Assembly (NCBI GenBank): GCA_964511665.1
Contig: CAZEHA010000044.1
Location: 1-28,133, forward strand
Source: JAGOEF01 sp964511665
Lineage (GTDB): Bacteria > Bacteroidota > Bacteroidia > Bacteroidales > ML635J-15
DNA: 28,133 nt
Direction of reading: 5' to 3'
The translations under genes and the position numbers were made by a program. The notes under the pieces were generated by a model, which saw nothing but the letters and a program-made list of their open reading frames with translations, was not told the origin of the DNA and searched no databases. How positions within the stretch are numbered: position 1 is the first letter of the stretch; every line of letters begins with the position of its first letter. This document shows, in pieces, positions 23,841 through 28,133 of this stretch.

Positions 23841-25916
23841 CTATTTATCTGCTTGCTTTTTCTTTTCTATTTTCAACAAAACTTCCTGCTGAATGGCTGC
23901 CGGCAGTGGCATATACTGAAAAAACTCCATCGAATAGTTGGCGCGCCCACTTGTTAAATTGCGCAGCGAAGTAGCATAGCCAAACATCTCCGAAAGAGGC
24001 ACCAGTCCTGTTAGCTTCTGCGAGCCTTTGCGATAGCGGCGCATATTATCGATTCGGCCGCGACGACGGTTTAGGTTACCGGTAACATCGCCAATGTAAT
24101 CGTCGGGAGTGTTCACTTCTATTTTCATGATGGGTTCAAGCAGAATGGGTTTCGCCTTCAGAAATGCTTGTTTAAAGCACATTGATGCACAAAGCTGAAA
24201 GGCCATGTCGGAAGAATCGACCGGATGGTATTTGCCGTCGAGAATGCTTACCCGTACATTTTCGATAGGGAAACCGGCCAGTATTCCGCGACTGAGGGTA
24301 TGTTGAATACCTTTTTGTATTGATGGGATGTATTCGGATGGGATATTTCCGCCTTTAATTTTATCGATAAATTCGAAGCCACCATCGGTTTTGGGTTCAA
24401 CGCGCATCAGTATCTGAGCAAATTGGCCTTTTCCTCCTGTTTGTTTTGCATGGCGATATTCGGTTTCTACATCAGTAGTAATGGCTTCGCGATATGCCAC
24501 AGCAGGCTCACCTGTTTCAACATCTAGTTTAAATTCTTCTTTCATCCGGTCAACCATAATTTCGAGATGCAGCTCGCCCATACCGGCTATAACTGTTTCG
24601 GAGGTTTCTTCATCGAAACGGGCGTTAAACGAAGGATCTTCGTTGGTGAGCTTTGCCAAGGCTGCACTGAGTCGGGTTTGGTCTTTCTGATTTTTCATAT
24701 TTACCTTCATCTCGATAACTGTTGGAGGCACAGCAATATTTTCGAGAAGTATAGCATGGTTGGGGCTACACAGAGTATCGCCGGTTTTTGTGTGTTTCAT
24801 TCCAATAAGGGCAACAATATCACCGGGGCCGGCTTTTGTAATTTCTTCGCGTTCCTTGGCCTTTATCCGCAAAATGCGCCCGATGCGCTCCTTTTTTCGC
24901 TTGGTGGCATTCAGTATCTCCATACCACTTTCGATAACACCCGAATAAATCCGAACAAATGTTTGCTGCCCCACATAAGGGTCGTTAATCAGCTTAAAAG
25001 CCAGTGCTGCAAACGGTTCTTTTTCGGATGGCAGGCGGCTGTGGGTTTTTTCTTCTACAAAAAGGTCGGAACCTATTACGGCACCTTTGTCAATTGGCGA
25101 GGGCAGATAATCAACTACAGCGTCGAGGAGCAATTGTATGCCTTTATTTTTGTAAGCAGCACCACAAAAAACAGGAGTTACAAGAAGCTTAAGGCAGGCA
25201 TCGCGTATCGCTTTTTTGAGCAGGAATGCCGGCACATCTTTCTCATCAAAATACAAGGCGAGTATTTCTTCGTTGAATTCGGCAAGTCGTTCAATCAATT
25301 GATGACGCGACTCCTGAGTCTTTTCGAGATACTGCTCGGGCACAGGTATTTCAATTCGCCCTGATTCGTTAAATTCATAGGCTTTCAACTCAACAATATC
25401 TATTATGCCCACAAAATCGCCTTCGGCACCCATAGGAATCTGCAGCGGCATTGCGCGGGCATCGAGAAAATCGTTCACCTGGTTCACAACATCATAAAAC
25501 GAAGCGCCTGTACGGTCCATTTTATTTACAAAGGCAATGCGTGGCACCTTATGTCGGTCGGCCTGATACCAAACGGTTTCGCTCTGCGGCTCTACCCCTC
25601 CAACTGCACAAAATACCGCCACCATACCATCGAGAACCCTTAGCGAACGCTCTACCTCGAGTGTAAAGTCAACATGCCCGGGTGTGTCGATAATATTTAT
25701 ATGATGATTGTTCCAGCTTGTGGTTATAGCAGCCGAAGCTATTGTGATGCCTCGCTCCTGTTCCTGCTTCATAAAATCCATGGTGGCCTGCCCGTCGTGA
25801 ACCTCTCCCAGCTTGCGATTAACGCCCGTGAAAAACAATATACGTTCGGTTACCGTTGTTTTCCCCGCATCTATATGAGCGGCTATTCCAATATTTCTCA
25901 ATTTGCTATATGTCAT
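23841..25916 (-). CDS. fusA: Translation elongation factor G (probable second copy)
   Basis: A 691-residue translocation GTPase of full EF-G length. All G motifs are intact: AHIDAGKTT (G1), RGITIAS (G2), DTPGHVDF with the catalytic His (G3), NKMD (G4) and CGAAYKNKG (G5 region). Domain IV with GGKGQFAQI and the C-terminal domain (EVNTPDDYIGDVTGNLNRRRG) follow. ATG 25916 was chosen because EF-G similarity begins at MTYSKLRNIGIAAH; the frame could extend to 26012, but that adds an unlike stretch and would run into the divergent promoter. The gene is not beside rpsG, rpsL or tuf, so it is likely a paralogue of the main fusA. By eye it is hydrolysis-competent. It lies head-to-head with the ThiF-like gene. 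Confidence 0.93.
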   Translation of the reverse strand: MTYSKLRNIGIAAHIDAGKTTVTERILFFTGVNRKLGEVHDGQATMDFMKQEQERGITIASAAITTSWNNHHINIIDTPGHVDFTLEVERSLRVLDGMVAVFCAVGGVEPQSETVWYQADRHKVPRIAFVNKMDRTGASFYDVVNQVNDFLDARAMPLQIPMGAEGDFVGIIDIVELKAYEFNESGRIEIPVPEQYLEKTQESRHQLIERLAEFNEEILALYFDEKDVPAFLLKKAIRDACLKLLVTPVFCGAAYKNKGIQLLLDAVVDYLPSPIDKGAVIGSDLFVEEKTHSRLPSEKEPFAALAFKLINDPYVGQQTFVRIYSGVIESGMEILNATKRKKERIGRILRIKAKEREEITKAGPGDIVALIGMKHTKTGDTLCSPNHAILLENIAVPPTVIEMKVNMKNQKDQTRLSAALAKLTNEDPSFNARFDEETSETVIAGMGELHLEIMVDRMKEEFKLDVETGEPAVAYREAITTDVETEYRHAKQTGGKGQFAQILMRVEPKTDGGFEFIDKIKGGNIPSEYIPSIQKGIQHTLSRGILAGFPIENVRVSILDGKYHPVDSSDMAFQLCASMCFKQAFLKAKPILLEPIMKIEVNTPDDYIGDVTGNLNRRRGRIDNMRRYRKGSQKLTGLVPLSEMFGYATSLRNLTSGRANYSMEFFQYMPLPAAIQQEVLLKIEKKKQADK

Positions 25917-25942
25917 AGTTTTCTGTATTTTTTGAAAGGCGG

Positions 25943-25950
25943 CAAATGTA
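25943..25950 (-). promoter_or_regulatory. Possible -7 box before the EF-G gene
   Basis: On the minus strand the bases read TACATTTG, fitting TAnnTTTG, 26 bases before the start codon at 25916. No TTTG is found at the -33 position. Confidence 0.45.
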
Positions 25951-25967
25951 GCCAAAATAAATTGAGT

Positions 25968-25999
25968 ATTGATATTATCTTTGTTTATCGCTAACTTTG
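25968..25999 (+). promoter_or_regulatory. Promoter of the ThiF-MoaD unit
   Basis: ATTG (25968-25971), 20 bases, then TAACTTTG (25992-25999), close to the Bacteroidota -33/-7 consensus. The ATG at 26025 lies 25 bases downstream. Confidence 0.6.
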
Positions 26000-26024
26000 C
26001 AAAACAATTCAATTGCCGGCTTGC

Positions 26025-26615
26025 ATGAAATATATGAGTTTCGACGAAATAAAAAAACGACTGTCGCGATGCAAAGTGGGCATTGCCGGATGCGGTGGCT
26101 TGGGGTCAAACTGTGCTGTTGCATTAGCGCGAACGGGCATTGGCTCGTTGGTGCTTGCCGATTTCGACGTGGTTAGCATAAGCAATTTGAACCGACAATA
26201 CTTTTTTGTAAACCAGCTTGGTCATAAAAAAGTGTATGCATTGCGTTCTAATATCAAGTTAATAAACCCTGTTTGCCGGGTTGAAGCACACGACTTAAAA
26301 GTAAGGCCAATTGATGTTAAACAAATTTTTGCTGACTGCGATGCTATTGTAGAGGCTCTTGATGTTGCCGACCAAAAGAAAATGTTTATTGAAACCTGTT
26401 TAAGTCAATTACCCTCTACTCCTCTTATTTGTGGTATAGGGCTTGCGGGTTATGGGGGGAACAACATTATTACAACTGTGAAATACGACAACAATTTGTA
26501 TGTATGTGGCGACCAAACCAATGAAGTTTTTCCTACATTACCTCCTTTGGCACCCAGAGTTGGAATTGTTGCGCATATGCAGGCCAATCAGGTACTCGAA
26601 GTTTTATTAAAATAA
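26025..26615 (+). CDS. ThiF/HesA/MoeB-family E1-like adenylyltransferase, short form
   Basis: A 196-residue E1-like enzyme that should adenylate the C-terminal glycine of a ubiquitin-fold sulfur carrier. Visible are the nucleotide loop AGCGGLGSN (G22-G27), LADFDVV with D46/D48, the conserved NLNRQYF (R57), and ALDVADQK. A CGDQTNEV segment holds C161, a candidate thiol. The enzyme is shorter than MoeB/ThiF of E. coli (about 250 residues) and lacks their CxxC zinc pairs; it fits the short 'family 2' ThiF group. ATG 26025 is preferred over TTG 26013 and ATG 26034 for its spacing from the -7 box. The MoaD/ThiS-like gene begins 8 bases after its stop, so enzyme and carrier are paired. The nearby AOR genes point to the tungsten cofactor. 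Confidence 0.88.
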   Translation: MKYMSFDEIKKRLSRCKVGIAGCGGLGSNCAVALARTGIGSLVLADFDVVSISNLNRQYFFVNQLGHKKVYALRSNIKLINPVCRVEAHDLKVRPIDVKQIFADCDAIVEALDVADQKKMFIETCLSQLPSTPLICGIGLAGYGGNNIITTVKYDNNLYVCGDQTNEVFPTLPPLAPRVGIVAHMQANQVLEVLLK

Positions 26616-26623
26616 AGAATTAG

Positions 26624-26827
26624 ATGATTATAACACTGAACAATACGAAAACCGAGCTGGACCAAACAAGCCTTAGTATTGCCGAGCTTATAGAACTGAA
26701 GAACTACACGTTTAAAATGCTTGTAGTAAAACTTAACGGGCAGCTTGTCAGAAAAGAACAATACATAGATACTATGGTAAACGACGGCGACACAGTGAAT
26801 ATACTACATTTGATTTCGGGAGGTTAA
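26624..26827 (+). CDS. MoaD/ThiS-like ubiquitin-fold sulfur carrier paired with the E1 gene
   Basis: A 67-residue beta-grasp protein ending in HLISGG, ready for adenylation by the E1 enzyme encoded directly upstream. Its sequence (ITLNN, SIAELIELKNY, MLVVKLNGQLV, DGDTVNILHLISGG) aligns gap-free with the copy at 21247-21450. It is shorter at the N-terminus than typical MoaD (about 80) and nearer to ThiS (about 66). The substrate of sulfur transfer is unknown; pterin dithiolene synthesis for the AOR enzymes or thiamine are the two options, and the context favours the first. Confidence 0.87.
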   Translation: MIITLNNTKTELDQTSLSIAELIELKNYTFKMLVVKLNGQLVRKEQYIDTMVNDGDTVNILHLISGG

Positions 26828-26855
26828 AATACCTGTTCCCAACATCACAAAACCA

Positions 26856-27836
26856 TTAGTCGAACGAAGTTCCTCCTTCTATTTTCGACATTTGCACCAA
26901 CTCATCGTATTGTTTTGGAGTTACACTTACCAGATATTTCATTGGGTCTACCGACGTACCATTAACCCTGATTTCGAAATGCAAGTGTGGAGCTGTTGAT
27001 AGCCCTGTATTACCAACAGTGCCTAATTTTTCGCCACGTTTCACTTTCTGCCCTCTTTTCACATCAATGGTGTGTAAATGAGCATAGCAACTACTCAGGC
27101 CGTTTACACCATGATCGATTACCACCAAATTTCCGTAACCCGAACGGCTTCTGTTGTGCTCGATACGCACCACTTTTCCATCGCCCGAAGCATATATGGG
27201 AGTGCCTGTAGTAGCAACAAAGTCGACCCCATGATGCATGTGAACAGTCTGAAAGATAGGATGTCGTCGATATCCGTAGTAAGAGCCGATATGGTTCAGC
27301 GAATTGTTGTGAATGGGTTGAAGCAATGGCACCGAACGTATTAACTTGCTGCGCTGCAATGCCAATTCGGTAAGTTCAGCATACGACTCTGATTGCACTT
27401 CGAGTTTTTTCGAAAGCATGTCGATTTTGTTTGCAACATCAATTACCAAGCCCGAGGAACTATAGCCTTCGAGGTTTTCGTAACGATTACTGCCGCCAAA
27501 GCCCGAATTTCGCAACACTGCAGGAATACTGTCAACCTGAAAAACAACACGGTACATTTCGTTGTCGCGCACAGCCATATTTTCGAGCATTGCATTCATC
27601 TCGGCGAAATGAGTGCTCATGTCCTTGAAATTCTTTTTCAGGTAACGGTTCTCGGCACGTAACAATTGTTCTTCGGGTGTTTCGAAAAATATCATATACG
27701 CAGTAAGCATTACAACAGCAATAATAAACGACACCAAAGAATGCGGCAACACCAGCATGATAAGTCGCTTCAAGCTGAAGGGAACTTTTTCGAAACGCAT
27801 CGTCTTGGGGTTGAACCTTGTTCTGGTTTTAAACAT
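26856..27836 (-). CDS. M23-family murein peptidase with membrane anchor and coiled coil
   Basis: A 326-residue cell-wall hydrolase, cutting peptide cross-bridges in the periplasm. A basic N-terminal tail leads to one membrane helix at about residues 27-50 (LPHSLVSFIIAVVMLTAYMIF). A coiled coil follows (about 55-90, then 130-165), and the LytM domain lies at 180-300. Zinc ligands are visible as H201 and D205 (HHGVD) and H286 in HLHFE, with H253 in YAHLH as the further active-site His. All expected residues are present, so it is probably active rather than a regulator. The start is divergent from alaS. This arrangement, M23 peptidase next to alaS, is common in Bacteroidota as far as I know. The promoter is shown separately. 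Confidence 0.92.
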   Translation of the reverse strand: MFKTRTRFNPKTMRFEKVPFSLKRLIMLVLPHSLVSFIIAVVMLTAYMIFFETPEEQLLRAENRYLKKNFKDMSTHFAEMNAMLENMAVRDNEMYRVVFQVDSIPAVLRNSGFGGSNRYENLEGYSSSGLVIDVANKIDMLSKKLEVQSESYAELTELALQRSKLIRSVPLLQPIHNNSLNHIGSYYGYRRHPIFQTVHMHHGVDFVATTGTPIYASGDGKVVRIEHNRSRSGYGNLVVIDHGVNGLSSCYAHLHTIDVKRGQKVKRGEKLGTVGNTGLSTAPHLHFEIRVNGTSVDPMKYLVSVTPKQYDELVQMSKIEGGTSFD

Positions 27837-27867
27837 GAATTTTTACTTCCTTTCTTAGGTATGGCTG

Positions 27868-27899
27868 CAAAAATAAATTATTTAGGCTACATTTGCAAA
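27868..27899 (-). promoter_or_regulatory. Promoter of the M23 peptidase gene
   Basis: On the minus strand TTTG (27899-27896), exactly 20 bases, then TATTTTTG (27875-27868): both boxes match the Bacteroidota consensus with ideal spacing. The ATG at 27836 is 31 bases downstream. Confidence 0.75.
27888..27895 (+). promoter_or_regulatory. -7 box before alaS
   Basis: TACATTTG fits TAnnTTTG, 52 bases before the alaS start. It lies inside the divergent peptidase promoter, between its two boxes. No -33 TTTG is seen. Confidence 0.45.
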
Positions 27900-27947
27900 C
27901 GCTAAATCTTAATATTATATTAACTGACTTGTGTTTAAAATAGAAAT

Positions 27948-28133
27948 ATGGAATCGAAACTTATCAGAAAAGCATTTTTAGATTTTTTTAGCGACAAGCA
28001 ACACCGCATAATTTCGTCGGCACCAATGGTGGTAAAAAACGACCCTACACTGATGTTTACCAATGCCGGCATGAACCAGTTTAAAGATATTTTTCTGGGT
28101 AACAGGCCTGCGCAGCACCCTAGGTTGGCCAAC
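27948..28133 (+). CDS. alaS: Alanyl-tRNA synthetase, 5' part (runs off the window)
   Basis: The first 62 codons of alaS are present and the frame is open to the window edge. The enzyme charges tRNA-Ala with alanine in the cytoplasm. The N-terminus is diagnostic: IRKAFLDFFSDKQHRIISSA, then PMVVKNDPTLMFTNAG and MNQFKDIFLG, which include class II motif 1 and residues of the ATP pocket. ATG 27948 gives the usual AlaS N-terminus. The rest of the gene, about 810 codons, is outside the window. Confidence 0.95.
   Translation, partial: MESKLIRKAFLDFFSDKQHRIISSAPMVVKNDPTLMFTNAGMNQFKDIFLGNRPAQHPRLAN

Noticed and set aside
24567..25364. A 265-codon open frame on the plus strand opposite the EF-G gene
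   Set aside because: It is antisense to a strongly conserved gene and its translation has no family marks.
23841..25916. EF-G lacking GTPase activity, as reported for Bacteroides EF-G2
   Set aside because: All G motifs, including the catalytic His in DTPGH, look normal by eye, so loss of hydrolysis is not supported.

Overview
The window looks like a contig of an anaerobic member of the Bacteroidota, most likely Bacteroidales-like. Three things point there. One gene encodes a protein with a C-terminal sorting domain of the type IX secretion system. Start codons mostly lack Shine-Dalgarno sequences, while TAnnTTTG -7 boxes precede several genes. The families also fit: DUF1573, DUF4369-like/TlpA proteins, and an M23 peptidase divergent from alaS. 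An anaerobic lifestyle is inferred from citrate lyase and two tungsten-type aldehyde:ferredoxin oxidoreductases. The window contains one 100-N assembly gap (16866-16965).

Layout. (1) 3-2360: the 3' part of citE, then citF, overlapping by 11 bases and closed by a strong terminator: citrate cleavage to acetate and oxaloacetate. (2) 2464-7126: a visibly A+T-richer accessory segment with a small beta-sandwich-domain gene on the plus strand. On the minus strand lies a unit with a large single-chain type IIG (Eco57I-like) restriction-modification enzyme, a membrane-anchored protein and a possible overlapping 60-residue gene. (3) 7332-10739: a UDP-galactopyranose-mutase/protoporphyrinogen-oxidase-like FAD protein, divergent from a DUF1573 protein and a class I aminotransferase. 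(4) 10740-11290: a gene-free stretch with nested inverted repeats and a REP-like palindrome. (5) 11291-15625: a TlpA-like thioredoxin protein, a small Cys-rich membrane protein, an NhaC antiporter with a periplasmic extension, and a MerR-type regulator with a CarH-like cobalamin light-sensor signature. (6) 15762-17565: a secreted DUF4397 repeat protein with a T9SS tail, broken by the assembly gap exactly inside its internal repeat.

(7) 17611-26827 is the most interesting part. On the minus strand, in order of transcription, are an EF-G paralogue, an AOR-family oxidoreductase, a MoaD/ThiS-like protein ending in GG, a second AOR paralogue, the nucleoside phosphorylase PpnP, and a WtpA-type tungstate-binding lipoprotein. 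Divergently on the plus strand are a short ThiF-type E1 enzyme and a second MoaD/ThiS-like protein. Together these look like a tungsten-enzyme island: metal capture, an E1/ubiquitin-like pair for sulfur transfer in cofactor making (or an AOR-specific step), and two oxidoreductases. (8) 26856-28133: an M23 peptidase divergent from the start of alaS.

I saw no tRNA, rRNA, CRISPR array or transposase gene. Residue counts, identities and repeat periods were made by eye and hand alignment.
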